This document shows positions 36,359-45,500 of a DNA stretch of 64,000 nucleotides, piece by piece (position 1 is the first letter of the stretch; every line of letters starts with the position of its first letter). The stretch is from Bacillus sp. FJAT-29937. Lineage in GTDB: Bacteria; Bacillota; Bacilli; Bacillales; Cytobacillaceae. The notes under the pieces are model-generated. The model was not told the DNA's origin. It saw only the letters and a program-made list of their open reading frames with translations, and searched no databases. The translations under genes were made by a program, and so were the position numbers. The stretch is taken from NCBI RefSeq assembly GCF_001509555.1, contig NZ_LMAS01000005.1, positions 283,733 through 347,732 of the forward strand. The letters are read 5' to 3'.

Positions 36359-36868
36359 TTATGGAAAGTCAAGTTTGTATGAATTTATCCTCTCCATACT
36401 AGCTTGTTTCCGCTTCTTTCGAATTTCCGCACGCTCTTTTGCTGAATCATATAAGCTTTTTTCCTCATCTGTTTCGGGGATAACTGCTGGAACCGGTGTA
36501 GGCTTTCCGTTTTTATCAACCGCCACCATTGTTAGGAAAGACATGGCACAAACATTGCTTTCCCCTGTTAATAAATCTTCTGCTATAACCTTTACAAATA
36601 CTTCCATAGAGGATCTTCCTGTATATGTGACAAAGGCTTCTAGGCAAACTGCATCACCTTGATGAATGGGATGGAGGAAATCAACCGAATCCGTTGAAGC
36701 TGTTACAACATTTTTCCTTGCATGCCGCATGCCCGAAATCGCGGCTGCATCGTCTATGTACGCCATTAATTTTCCGCCAAACAACGTCCCGTAAGCATTT
36801 GTATCTGGCGGCAAAACGATACTAGTTTTGACTACAAATGAATCCTTGCATTTTTTTGACTCTTCCAT
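36359..36868 (-). CDS. ykhA: Acyl-CoA thioesterase, hotdog fold (YkhA-like)
   Basis: A 169-residue single hotdog-domain thioesterase of the BFIT/ACOT class, with PPDTNAYGTLFGGKLMAYIDDAAAISGMRHA (about residues 19-50; the Asn and Asp are the catalytic pair of the family) and the STDSVDFLHPI strand. It hydrolyses acyl-CoAs to fatty acid and CoA. A basic tail (KERAEIRKKRKQA) follows the domain. GGAGG precedes the ATG. Confidence 0.88.
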   Translation of the reverse strand: MEESKKCKDSFVVKTSIVLPPDTNAYGTLFGGKLMAYIDDAAAISGMRHARKNVVTASTDSVDFLHPIHQGDAVCLEAFVTYTGRSSMEVFVKVIAEDLLTGESNVCAMSFLTMVAVDKNGKPTPVPAVIPETDEEKSLYDSAKERAEIRKKRKQASMERINSYKLDFP

Positions 36869-37138
36869 ATTGCCCTCCTATAAATCTGATCTGATATATA
36901 CAAGATTAATCATAACAACAAAATTTTAATACTGTTTTAAGTTTATTTTTAAAAAATGTTAATACAATTTGTATCAAATATAAGTATGCACGGTTTTGCT
37001 TCTCATTATTTTCATTGTAAAGTTTGTTCGATGGAAAAAATATTTGAACGATTTTTTTCCTTAGACCGAATAGGTCAGCTGTGCAAAGTCCGCCATTATT
37101 ATAACGATTTGATCAAATTGTAATGGACAACTAGTCGA

Positions 37139-37636
37139 TTACAAATACAACACCATATGCTCCTCATCAAAATACACATCCTCGATTTTTAACGCTTTTG
37201 GATCTCTTCCAAATGTTTCGAAACCAAAGGATTGGTATAGTTTTTTTGCAGGTTCATTTGTTGCCTCAACCGTTAAATAAATTTGTTCGATTTCGTTTAA
37301 CTCCCTAGCCTTTTTTAATGCTGAAGCCATTAAATGCTTTCCAATTCCCATTTTACGCTTTTCAGGTGAAACGTACATGGCGAAAATATTTGCCCGATGT
37401 TTAAGCTTCAACTTCGATTCTTTAAACAATGTTACTGAACCGATTAAAGCTTCATTCTCAAATGCACCGAAAGTAAAGGAATCCCCCGATTGAAATCTTT
37501 CTCCATATACTTCTGCAGGACGGTCTTTCTCTTCTTCATAGCTGGAAGCAAAAGCGGCTGGATGATTTTTTAATGCAATTAATCTTAAATCACGATAAGC
37601 CACAGCATCATTTGGATTTAAAAGCCTAATATTCAT
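37139..37636 (-). CDS. GNAT-family N-acetyltransferase
   Basis: A 165-residue single GNAT domain. Motif A (FAMYVSPEKRKMGIGKHLM, about residues 83-101) holds the Q/RxxGxG/A-type acetyl-CoA pyrophosphate loop, and motif B (VEATNEPAKKLYQSFGFETFGR) follows. The acceptor is unknown. The 270 bp upstream contain nothing I can assign. Confidence 0.8.
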   Translation of the reverse strand: MNIRLLNPNDAVAYRDLRLIALKNHPAAFASSYEEEKDRPAEVYGERFQSGDSFTFGAFENEALIGSVTLFKESKLKLKHRANIFAMYVSPEKRKMGIGKHLMASALKKARELNEIEQIYLTVEATNEPAKKLYQSFGFETFGRDPKALKIEDVYFDEEHMVLYL

Positions 37637-37766
37637 AACTTCACCTCGCGAACTCTAATTCTATTTAGTGTACATTAATCCCAAGTTTTTTCATATTTAA
37701 TTTTGGGTATATAGGAAATAATAGGCATACGGTTTTAACTATTTCTGAGTCATGGAGAGCGATGAG

Positions 37767-39278
37767 ATGAGAAAGCGCCGGCTTGAGTTTTTAATTGCTT
37801 TTGTTTTAATACTTTCCCTATATATGATCCTTTTCGGCCATTACGGTTTGGAAGTTAAAGCCGCGATTTCACTGTTATATTTTTCTGCGCTCGCGATTAG
37901 TGTATTTTCTTTAATGCTCGAGAATCGTTCTCCCCAGCATACTCTTCTATGGGTATATGTTCTCGTGTTTTTTCCGGTGTTTGGATATTTATTTTATTTA
38001 TTTTCCGGACAGCTTTATTTAAAAGGGTATCTTTTTAAAAGCAAACGAAAAAGGGATCGGGATGAATGGAAGAAGCTTTTGCAGCAGGAATCTTCCCCTG
38101 ATTTTTCATTTTTGCAAGACACCCAGCATTCTTTTTTAAAGTATGCAAGCAATGCATCTCCTACTCCGATAAGTACAGCCTCACGGGCAATAATCTTAAA
38201 AGATGGAGAAGAAACTTTTTCCGAAATTAAGAAAAGACTGAGTGAAGCGGAAGTTTTTATTCATATGGAGTACTATATATACCGTTCCGACCGTCTTGGT
38301 AAGGAAATTATTCAAATTCTTATTGAAAAGGCGCGAAACAATGTAGAGGTTTTGTTTATGGTCGATGCAGTCGGGAGCAGAAAAATGGATGCAGGGGATT
38401 TACAGGCTATGCAGAAGGCTGGGATAAAAGTAAAGTCATTTTCCCCATTAAAGTACGGTTTTTTCAATCAAAAGATTAATTTTCGCAATCATCGTAAAAT
38501 TATTGTGATCGATGGAAAGGTTGGCTTTGTAGGTGGACTGAATGTAGGGGTAGAATATCTTGGTGAGGATAGATCGATCGGATTTTGGCGTGATACTCAT
38601 ATGCTGCTTAAGGGGGAGGCTGTGTATTCCCTTCATACCGTCTTTTTACTTGATTGGGAATATGTCAGCAGGGAAAAGCTTCTTGGAAAATATACGTCAT
38701 TTCAATCAAAAATAGAAGAGGATGTCCTGGACGGTGCAGTACAAATTGTTGCTAGTGGTCCAGATACTCAGCAGGGACTTATGAGTGATTTTTATTTTTC
38801 CATGATTTCCTCTGCTACTAAATCAATCTGGATTGCGAGTCCTTATTTTGTACCTGATGAAGCCATTCGGACTGCATTAAGAGTTGCTGCTGGAAAAGGA
38901 ATAGAGGTTCGAATCATGGTTCCTGAAATAAATGATGGTTTCCTTACCCAATATGCAAGCAGATCCTATTTCCCTGAACTGCTTCGTTATGGGGCAGAAA
39001 TTTATTCATATAGGAAAGGATTTTTGCATCAGAAAATTATTATTATTGATGGCAATCTTGCATCGCTTGGAACGGCGAATATGGACATGCGCAGTTTCCA
39101 CTTGAATTTTGAAGTCAATGTATTCCTGTATGGGACGAGTTCCATCCGCGACCTCGTTGCCCATTACGAAGAAGATATGGAATATAGCGAAAAAATCAGT
39201 CCAGTTCAATATTTCAAAAGAGGCTTTGTTGAAAGATCGAAAGAGTCTTTTGCAAGGCTGTTCTCAGGGGTTTTATAA
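37767..39278 (+). CDS. cls: Cardiolipin synthase
   Basis: A 503-residue bacterial-type cardiolipin synthase. Two N-terminal membrane helices are followed by two phospholipase-D (HKD) domains: NHRKIIVIDG starting at His242 and HQKIIIIDG starting at His421, each with a downstream GxxN region (GGLNVG, GTANMD). It joins two phosphatidylglycerols to cardiolipin and glycerol. ATG 37767 has GGAGAG 7 nt upstream, so the in-frame codon at 37752 is probably not used. Bacilli carry several paralogues (ClsA, YwjE, YwiE); I cannot say which this is. Confidence 0.9.
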   Translation: MRKRRLEFLIAFVLILSLYMILFGHYGLEVKAAISLLYFSALAISVFSLMLENRSPQHTLLWVYVLVFFPVFGYLFYLFSGQLYLKGYLFKSKRKRDRDEWKKLLQQESSPDFSFLQDTQHSFLKYASNASPTPISTASRAIILKDGEETFSEIKKRLSEAEVFIHMEYYIYRSDRLGKEIIQILIEKARNNVEVLFMVDAVGSRKMDAGDLQAMQKAGIKVKSFSPLKYGFFNQKINFRNHRKIIVIDGKVGFVGGLNVGVEYLGEDRSIGFWRDTHMLLKGEAVYSLHTVFLLDWEYVSREKLLGKYTSFQSKIEEDVLDGAVQIVASGPDTQQGLMSDFYFSMISSATKSIWIASPYFVPDEAIRTALRVAAGKGIEVRIMVPEINDGFLTQYASRSYFPELLRYGAEIYSYRKGFLHQKIIIIDGNLASLGTANMDMRSFHLNFEVNVFLYGTSSIRDLVAHYEEDMEYSEKISPVQYFKRGFVERSKESFARLFSGVL

Positions 39279-39282
39279 GGGA

Positions 39283-39331
39283 GGCTGTCCAGTAAGTCGA
39301 TTATTCCTGCTTGCTGGGCAGTCTTTTTTTT
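39283..39331 (+). terminator. Rho-independent terminator after cls
   Basis: GGCTGTCCAG (39283-39292) pairs, with G-T wobbles, to CTGGGCAGTC (39314-39323), then a T-run. Confidence 0.75.
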
Positions 39332-39451
39332 AGGAAAAATAAGCAAACCACTATGATATCGATAACTACAATAGTAGTAAAAACAGGAAAAAACTAGTAT
39401 AATTTAATTGTTTGATTGTTTAGAGTAATCTGATTAAAGAGGGGGAGTATC

Positions 39452-40843
39452 ATGCTTTCAACGGCTGTCATTGAGGATGTGCTTGCCGCTGCGCTTGCAA
39501 CCGGCGGTGATTTTTCTGAAGTATTTGTTGAAGACCGGTATACAAACAATCTAACACTTCAGAGCGGCAAAATGGAAAATAGTTTGTCAGGCAGAGATTT
39601 TGGAATTGGAATCCGGGTATTTAAAGGATTACAAAGTGTATATACGTATACAACCGATGCTTCACAAGAAGGATTGTTAAAAGCAGCAAGAAATGCAGCC
39701 CACGCCATTACTGGAGATAAGATGGTCCAGCCGCAGCCTCTCGATAAAGAGATTATTAAGTGTGCCCATCCAATCGAGATCAATCCGAAAGATACCGAAA
39801 AATTCCGCAAAATGGACGTGATGAAAAAAGCTTATGAGATAGCAAAAAACTATCACTCAAGTATTCAGCAGGTTCTGATTCGTTATATAGATGAAGAGCA
39901 AAATGTACTGATTGCCAATAGTGACGGGAAATTTGTAGAGGATAAGAGAGTGAGGAGCAGATTGGCCATCCAATCCATTGCCTCTGAAGGCAGCCAAATT
40001 CAGCCTGGCTTCTACGGTCCGGGTGCCCACAAGGGATTTGAATTTTTTGAAAATCTAAATCTTGAGCATTATGCGAGGGAAGCCTCTCGGATTGCTGTGA
40101 CAATGCTAAGTGCCGAACCATGTCCAAGCGGAAAGTTCCCGGTCATTATTGATAATGAATTTGGCGGGGTTATTTTTCACGAGGCTTGTGGTCATGGACT
40201 TGAGGCTACATCGGTTGCGAAGAATAACTCTGTATTTGCGAATAGGATAGGTGAAAAGGTTGCTTCAGATGCCGTTACATATATTGATGACGGCACACTA
40301 GGAAACGAGTGGGGATCGATTACAATCGATGATGAAGGTGAAAAAGTACGAAAAAATGTTCTCATTGAAAATGGGATATTAAAAGGTTACTTGATTGATA
40401 AATTTAACAGCCGAAGAATGGGCATGCCATCAACAGGTTCTGGCAGAAGGCAATCCTACCGCTTTGCTCCAACTTCCAGAATGACGAATACGTATATTGC
40501 AGAAGGAAAATCTACTCCAGAAGAAATTATCGCCAATACAGAGCATGGAATTTATGCTAAATATATGGGCGGGGGTTCCGTTAATCCAGCAACTGGTGAT
40601 TATAACTTTGCTGTAATGGAAGCCTATACAGTGAAAGATGGGAAGCTAGGCAGACCGCTAAAAGGGGCTACATTAATTGGAAACGGTGCCGAGACATTAA
40701 AGCTTGTCGATCTGGTCGGCAATAATTTAGCTCACGGTGCGGGAATGTGCGGCTCTTTAAGCGGAAGCATCCCAGTGAATGTTGGCCAGCCAATGGTTCG
40801 TGTAAGTGAAATGACGGTTGGCGGCAGTAAGGAGGCGGAGTAA
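39452..40843 (+). CDS. tldD: TldD-family metalloprotease
   Basis: The 463-residue protein has the TldD active-site motif HEACGHGLE (His243-Glu244...His248) and the C-terminal nucleophile-like MCGSLSGSIPVNVGQP region. TldD/TldE heterodimers are zinc proteases known for microcin maturation and CcdA antitoxin degradation in E. coli; in bacilli the physiological target is unknown. It lies 2 nt upstream of the TldE/PmbA partner, the expected order. Confidence 0.9.
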   Translation: MLSTAVIEDVLAAALATGGDFSEVFVEDRYTNNLTLQSGKMENSLSGRDFGIGIRVFKGLQSVYTYTTDASQEGLLKAARNAAHAITGDKMVQPQPLDKEIIKCAHPIEINPKDTEKFRKMDVMKKAYEIAKNYHSSIQQVLIRYIDEEQNVLIANSDGKFVEDKRVRSRLAIQSIASEGSQIQPGFYGPGAHKGFEFFENLNLEHYAREASRIAVTMLSAEPCPSGKFPVIIDNEFGGVIFHEACGHGLEATSVAKNNSVFANRIGEKVASDAVTYIDDGTLGNEWGSITIDDEGEKVRKNVLIENGILKGYLIDKFNSRRMGMPSTGSGRRQSYRFAPTSRMTNTYIAEGKSTPEEIIANTEHGIYAKYMGGGSVNPATGDYNFAVMEAYTVKDGKLGRPLKGATLIGNGAETLKLVDLVGNNLAHGAGMCGSLSGSIPVNVGQPMVRVSEMTVGGSKEAE

Positions 40844-40845
40844 GG

Positions 40846-42204
40846 ATGATGATCCAGGATTTTAAGCAAAAGCTTTTTTCACTTGGTGAGCAGCATGGTT
40901 TTTCCGACATGGAGCTTTATTATGAGAAGGAAGAGAAATTTGGCTGCAGCTTGTTTAAAGGAGAGCTTGATTCCTATGAAAGCTCTGAAATCGCTGGAGT
41001 TTCTTTTCGGGGCCTATTTAATGGTAAGGCAGGCAGCGCGTTTACAGAGAAGTTAGATGAAGAATCCATATTATTTTTAATAGAAAATGCAAAGGAAAAT
41101 GCCCTAATTTCTGAGGAAGACATAAAGGAAGAGATGTTTGCTGGAAGCGACTCCTATTATGAAGGAAGTTTTTATTCAAATGAACTGGAGAAAGTAACGA
41201 TTCCGGAAAAAGTAGAACTGCTAAAGACTATCGAAAAGCATATTTATGATTATGATGAAAGAGTGACCGGGACGAATTACTTTATGCTGGAAAGCTCAGA
41301 TTCAGAGCGAACAATCATAAATAGCAAGGGTCTCTCACTTAAGGAAAGGCTTAACCATATCGGTCTGTTTATTTCGGTTGTTGTGAAGCAGGGGGATGAA
41401 ATTAAAACCGGTTTATATATAAACGTGACAAGAGATTTCTCCTCTTTAGTTCCAGAAGAGATTGCCAAATATGCGGTTGAAGAGGCTCTTTCTCAGTTAA
41501 ATGCGAAGACAGCAGCTAGTAAACGCTATCCGGTAATATTACGAAATACCGCAGCTGGAAGTCTCCTGCAAACCTTTTCGCCGATTTTCTCTGCCGAAAA
41601 CGCACAAAAGGGCCAGTCCCTTTTAAAAGAAAAGGTAGGAGAAGCCATTGCGGTTCCGGCATTACAAATTGTAGATGACCCGTTTCTGGAAAATGGGCTA
41701 TTCAGCAAAACCTTTGACAGTGAAGGAGTGGCAACAGCTAAAAAGGAAATTGTCAAAGATGGGAAACTTGTTACTCTTCTTCACAATCGGAAAACCGCAG
41801 AGAAAGCAAATGTCGAGTCAACCGGGAATGCCTATAAATCTTCCTATAAAGGATCTCTAGCTGTTTCCCCAACGAATTTCTATATTACCCCTGGCACTAA
41901 AAGTTTAGATGAGCTAACTTCATCATTAAAGGAAGGGATCATCATAACGGATTTGGAAGGGCTGCATTCTGGGGCAGACTCGGTTTCCGGTGATTTTTCT
42001 TTAGCGGCCAAAGGGTATTATGTAAAGGATGGAGAAATTCAGTTCGCTGTCAAACAGATGACAATCGCCGGGAATTTCTATGAGCTATTAAATAGCATTG
42101 AGCAAATTGGATCTGATCTTGACTTTTCGTTCTCTTTTGTCGCTCCAGGTTATATTGGGTCGCCATCTCTATTAATTAAGGAACTGGCTGTAACAGTAGA
42201 ATAA
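40846..42204 (+). CDS. tldE: TldE/PmbA-family protein
   Basis: A 452-residue paralogue of TldD lacking HExxH, as normal for TldE (PmbA). Conserved parts include RYPVILRNTAAGSLLQTFSPIFSAENAQKG and DLEGLHSGADSVSGDFSLAAKGYYVKDG near the C-terminus. It starts 2 nt after the tldD stop (ATG 40846, or ATG 40849), so the two are co-translated and should form one protease. Confidence 0.9.
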   Translation: MMIQDFKQKLFSLGEQHGFSDMELYYEKEEKFGCSLFKGELDSYESSEIAGVSFRGLFNGKAGSAFTEKLDEESILFLIENAKENALISEEDIKEEMFAGSDSYYEGSFYSNELEKVTIPEKVELLKTIEKHIYDYDERVTGTNYFMLESSDSERTIINSKGLSLKERLNHIGLFISVVVKQGDEIKTGLYINVTRDFSSLVPEEIAKYAVEEALSQLNAKTAASKRYPVILRNTAAGSLLQTFSPIFSAENAQKGQSLLKEKVGEAIAVPALQIVDDPFLENGLFSKTFDSEGVATAKKEIVKDGKLVTLLHNRKTAEKANVESTGNAYKSSYKGSLAVSPTNFYITPGTKSLDELTSSLKEGIIITDLEGLHSGADSVSGDFSLAAKGYYVKDGEIQFAVKQMTIAGNFYELLNSIEQIGSDLDFSFSFVAPGYIGSPSLLIKELAVTVE

Positions 42205-42243
42205 GAGGCATTAAGTAACTCTTGAATAAAGGTGTGTACGAGT

Positions 42244-42780
42244 ATGGAGCTTTTAGACGGAAAACGAATCATCTTACGCTCTTTGACACTGGAAGATGCG
42301 GAAAAGATTGAAGAATATGCGAGTGATTACGAGATAGCGAAAACAACTCTATATATTCCTCATCCGTATCCGAAAGGTTCTGCAAGGGATTTTGTTGCCA
42401 AGGTTCTGGAGGCAGAACAAAATGGGAAAGCCATCACTTTTGCCATTGTCAGCAAGGAGGATTATGGGTTAATAGGGTTAATTAGTATAGGACCAGTCAT
42501 GGAACATCGCCGCGGAGAGCTTGGCTATTGGGTTGGCAAGCCATTTTGGGGAAAAGGGTATGGAACGGAAGCAGCGACAATGGTTATTAAATACGGTTTT
42601 GAAATATTAAACCTGAATCGGATTTATGCGGCGGCTTTTACAAGCAATTCTGGTTCGTGGAGAATCATGGAAAAATGCGGGATGAAGCACGAGGGAGTTT
42701 TCCGGAATCATGTTGTTAAAGACGGGAAGCCTATAGATATAACTTATTATAGTATTTTAAAAGAGGAGCATATAGGATAA
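42244..42780 (+). CDS. GNAT-family acetyltransferase (RimJ/RimL type)
   Basis: A 178-residue RimJ/RimL-type GNAT with IILRSLTLEDAEKIEEYASD, the acetyl-CoA loop GKPFWGKGYGTEAAT and the LNRIYAAAFTSNSGSWRIMEKCGMKHEGVFRNHVVKDG ending typical of ribosomal-protein or amino-acid acetyltransferases. ATG 42244 has AAAGGTG 9 nt upstream; GTG 42232 overlaps that site. It lies 39 bp after tldE and may share its transcript. Confidence 0.82.
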   Translation: MELLDGKRIILRSLTLEDAEKIEEYASDYEIAKTTLYIPHPYPKGSARDFVAKVLEAEQNGKAITFAIVSKEDYGLIGLISIGPVMEHRRGELGYWVGKPFWGKGYGTEAATMVIKYGFEILNLNRIYAAAFTSNSGSWRIMEKCGMKHEGVFRNHVVKDGKPIDITYYSILKEEHIG

Positions 42781-42786
42781 ATGGTA

Positions 42787-42819
42787 AAATCCCCCATCAG
42801 GCACGTAGATGGGGGATTT
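42787..42819. terminator. Bidirectional terminator
   Basis: AAATCCCCCATC (42787-42798) pairs perfectly with GATGGGGGATTT (42808-42819). Confidence 0.85.
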
Positions 42820-42826
42820 GTTCTGC

Positions 42827-43468
42827 CTAGTCTCTGCTTCCAAGGATGCCGAAAATACGCAGAATATTAATGAATAAGTTAATGAAATCAAGATATAAGT
42901 TTAGAGCCATTAACGGCACTTCTTCAGCCGATACACCGTACTTCTTCATTCGGTTAAAGTCAAACAGAACATATCCGCTAAATACAAGTACTCCAATAAA
43001 GGAGAAAGCAAGCATTCCAGTCGAGCTAAGCGGCCAGAAAATATTAAAGATCGAAATGGCGATCAGTGCAAACAAAGCAGCCATTAGCATGCCGCCTAGG
43101 AAAGTCAGGTCACGCTTTGTTGTTGAAGCATAAATCGCTAAGCCTGTAAATACGGTAGTCGTTGTGGCTAATGCAAGCAACACAGGATTAGGACCAATTG
43201 TCGCAAGATAGTGAGAAATAATCGGGTATGTCGTCATTCCTGAAATAAATGTAAAGGCGAAAAGGAACGAATACGACATAGCCTTTCTTCTTCGTATGAT
43301 AAATGCAAATAGAAGCATTCCAATTTCAAGAATAATGAGCGGCAAAAACATAGCTGGTGGAACAAAAACACCCGCCATTGTGCCAATAAAAGCAATTCCT
43401 AATGAAATCGCAAATGTTCTTAAAACAGCAGGAAGATAACTGTGGTTTGCTGTTTGGTGCATATACAT
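42827..43468 (-). CDS. Bax inhibitor-1/TMBIM family membrane protein (YetJ-like)
   Basis: A 213-residue protein with seven hydrophobic helices and the family ending YLDFINLFINILRIFGI, preceded by FSGYVLFDFNRMKK. B. subtilis YetJ, a pH-sensitive calcium leak channel of the same family, is the closest characterised relative. The di-aspartyl pH sensor of that family probably corresponds to the Asp residues in the last two helices (FDFNRM and LDFINL). GAGGTG precedes the ATG. Confidence 0.85.
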   Translation of the reverse strand: MYMHQTANHSYLPAVLRTFAISLGIAFIGTMAGVFVPPAMFLPLIILEIGMLLFAFIIRRRKAMSYSFLFAFTFISGMTTYPIISHYLATIGPNPVLLALATTTTVFTGLAIYASTTKRDLTFLGGMLMAALFALIAISIFNIFWPLSSTGMLAFSFIGVLVFSGYVLFDFNRMKKYGVSAEEVPLMALNLYLDFINLFINILRIFGILGSRD

Positions 43469-43536
43469 TATGCTTCACCTCATAAATTTTTTCTTACTAA
43501 TTATACGTTTGTCCATTAAAAGAGTTTCAAAAAAAA

Positions 43537-43905
43537 TTATTTTTCTTTTAATAAATCCCTAATTTCCGAAAGAAGAACTTCCTTCTTATCGACTGCCGGC
43601 TTCGCTTCCTCCTGCTTTTTAAAGCGTTTGTTGATCATTCTGACGAAAATAAAAATTGAAAATGCAACGATAAGAAAATCTAAAATAGTCTGAGCAAAAG
43701 CCCCTACCCTTACTTCAGCCGTTCCGACTGTTATAACAAGCTGTTTTGTTAAATCAATTCCGCCAACAAGCAGCCCTACTAGCGGCATAATAATATCTTC
43801 CACGAGGGAGGAAACAATTTTTCCGAAGGCAGCTCCGATAATGACCCCGATTGCAAGGTCTAACACATTTCCTTTTAATGCGAATTTCTTAAATTCATTT
43901 AGCAT
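43537..43905 (-). CDS. mscL: Large-conductance mechanosensitive channel MscL
   Basis: A 122-residue channel subunit. N-terminal amphipathic helix ([43 protein letters not shown]) runs into TM1; TM2 ([24 protein letters not shown]) follows a periplasmic loop; a charged C-terminal bundle ends [12 protein letters not shown]. It opens on membrane tension to release osmolytes. By comparison with B. subtilis MscL the start is ATG 43905; a GTG five codons upstream is in frame. Confidence 0.93.
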   Translation of the reverse strand: MLNEFKKFALKGNVLDLAIGVIIGAAFGKIVSSLVEDIIMPLVGLLVGGIDLTKQLVITVGTAEVRVGAFAQTILDFLIVAFSIFIFVRMINKRFKKQEEAKPAVDKKEVLLSEIRDLLKEK

Positions 43906-44179
43906 AGATTGAAAAATCACCTTTCTCTTACAAAATTAACGTTAATTATACTATGTTATTTAGGCAAATCGCCAGTTATGAGCGTATTATTTTTATTTTA
44001 AAGCAGAAGATAATCCGATAAGTGGAGGAGAGTTTTTCGAAAAATGGGTATATTGGGAGATTTGTAGAATGGCGAGCGATTTGTTACACTTTTAACATAC
44101 AAAAAGAGTTTGTCATTTTTGTAATGAAAATATAATACTTGTTTATACAAATTTTGCTTTTATTTACAGGGAGATTTTA

Positions 44180-45322
44180 ATGAAAAATTATCTATATATA
44201 CTTACTTTCATGATGTTATCAGGAATATTAGCAGCCTGCTCAAATGAAACAAATGCCTTAAATACTACAGGGAATACACAAATTAAAGCTTCTGCATTAC
44301 AAACATCTGTTGATAAGATGGGGACAAAGGATACAGCTTGGCTAAAGGAAAAAGCCCTTTACCAGTTTGAAGCGTCAGAAGGCTCAAACGATTATTCGGT
44401 GTTTCTTTATGCGGAGGATGAGCACAATGCAGTAAAAGAGGAGAACGGTTCTGGCGGGAAAAATCAATTATTCACCGGAATGTATTTCTTTTATTTAGCA
44501 GACAAGGATTCATCAATAGCCTATAAACATGCAGCCCTAGGCAATGGGGGCCCTTTCAATTTTAATCCAACTTTAAACCAAGCCTATTCAGTAAAATTAG
44601 GGAAAACTTCAGTTTTTGTTGCACTTGATCCAAGGGGACAAGGTACTTTTCAACCATATTTGTATGCCATAAAAGATGGAGAGATTGTGAAGGTATCACC
44701 AGAAGACGGAATTGATGAAATGACGGGTACAGAAATAAAGACGATTAATCAAAAATATTTGCAAACCGCCCATTTACAGGAAAATAACGTTTGGAAGTTT
44801 GTCACATGGGAATTTAATGATGAAACTTTGGAAATCAGCAAAAAAGATGAATCTGCTTTAAATGAAAAGTTAAGTGAACAATGGCATAAACGATGGAGTG
44901 AAAAGAAAGAGTTATACTACCCTTTCCATAATATAGATCTTAGCCATGATATGGTTGAAAAGGCGAAGCAAGGAATCCCTTTAGGAAGTCCGTATCCAAT
45001 CGGAACGAATATTGCTAACATCAAGAAATCCGAGCCTAATTTTATGGAAGAAGGGATAAGAGAAGGTACCTCTTATTTGATGTACCCGGAAATTACCTAT
45101 TATTATGAAAGTTCAACTGGGTCGGTGACAGCTGTCTCCATTCCCGGCGAGCGGGTGAAAACAACTTTAGAAGAGATTAAGAAATTACTTGGAGATCCAA
45201 AGCAAGAGGGGATCAATGAGGATAAGGAGATTCGCGTTGTCTACAATGCAGATAAATACGTTGTAGAAGTTTCGTCTGATGAGAATGGTAAGGTGAAAAA
45301 TATTTATTTATCAAAAAAATAA
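44180..45322 (+). CDS. Lipoprotein with C-terminal DUF4309-like domain
   Basis: A 380-residue exported lipoprotein. The signal sequence ends in a lipobox LAAC (Cys20). The first 250 residues form an unassigned extracellular domain. The last 110 (KQGIPLGSPYPIGTNIANIKKSEPNF... to the end) resemble DUF4309 (YjgB-type) domains, related to BLIP-like repeats. Function unknown. Monocistronic; the 274-bp upstream gap holds no other feature. Confidence 0.65.
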   Translation: MKNYLYILTFMMLSGILAACSNETNALNTTGNTQIKASALQTSVDKMGTKDTAWLKEKALYQFEASEGSNDYSVFLYAEDEHNAVKEENGSGGKNQLFTGMYFFYLADKDSSIAYKHAALGNGGPFNFNPTLNQAYSVKLGKTSVFVALDPRGQGTFQPYLYAIKDGEIVKVSPEDGIDEMTGTEIKTINQKYLQTAHLQENNVWKFVTWEFNDETLEISKKDESALNEKLSEQWHKRWSEKKELYYPFHNIDLSHDMVEKAKQGIPLGSPYPIGTNIANIKKSEPNFMEEGIREGTSYLMYPEITYYYESSTGSVTAVSIPGERVKTTLEEIKKLLGDPKQEGINEDKEIRVVYNADKYVVEVSSDENGKVKNIYLSKK

Positions 45323-45332
45323 ACATAACAAA

Positions 45333-45357
45333 GGCTGCCGACAAAGTCGACAGCCTC
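45333..45357. terminator. Hairpin after DUF4309 lipoprotein gene
   Basis: GGCTGCCGAC (45333-45342) pairs with GTCGACAGCC (45346-45355) with one mismatch. The following U-run is weak, so termination may be incomplete. Confidence 0.55.
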
Positions 45358-45370
45358 TCACCATTTGTTA

Positions 45371-45500
45371 TTGTCTAGCTTCAGCGCCTACCCCCTCGAG
45401 GTCACAAGCCAATCCTCCCAGAAAGGTAAAGAGCACACCTTTCCGGGAGGCTCGTCTTGTGCTTGTCGGGGGTGGGCAAGGCGCTTCCGCATTTCTTTTT
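45371..45500 (+). repeat. Structured interspersed repeat of Bacillaceae type
   Basis: The stretch starts TTGTCTAGCTTCAGCGCCTA, continues CCCCTCGAGGTC and ends GGCGCTTCCGC-ATTTC plus T-run. To my recollection this start and end are typical of a short intergenic repeat seen many times in Bacillus genomes. It folds as one long hairpin: AGCGCC (45383-45388) with GGCGCT (45480-45485), ACCCCC with GGGGGT, and an apical CCTCCC-AGAAAGGT/ACCTTTCC-GGGAGG stem. It abuts the 3' end of ampS and may end its transcript. Confidence 0.65.
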
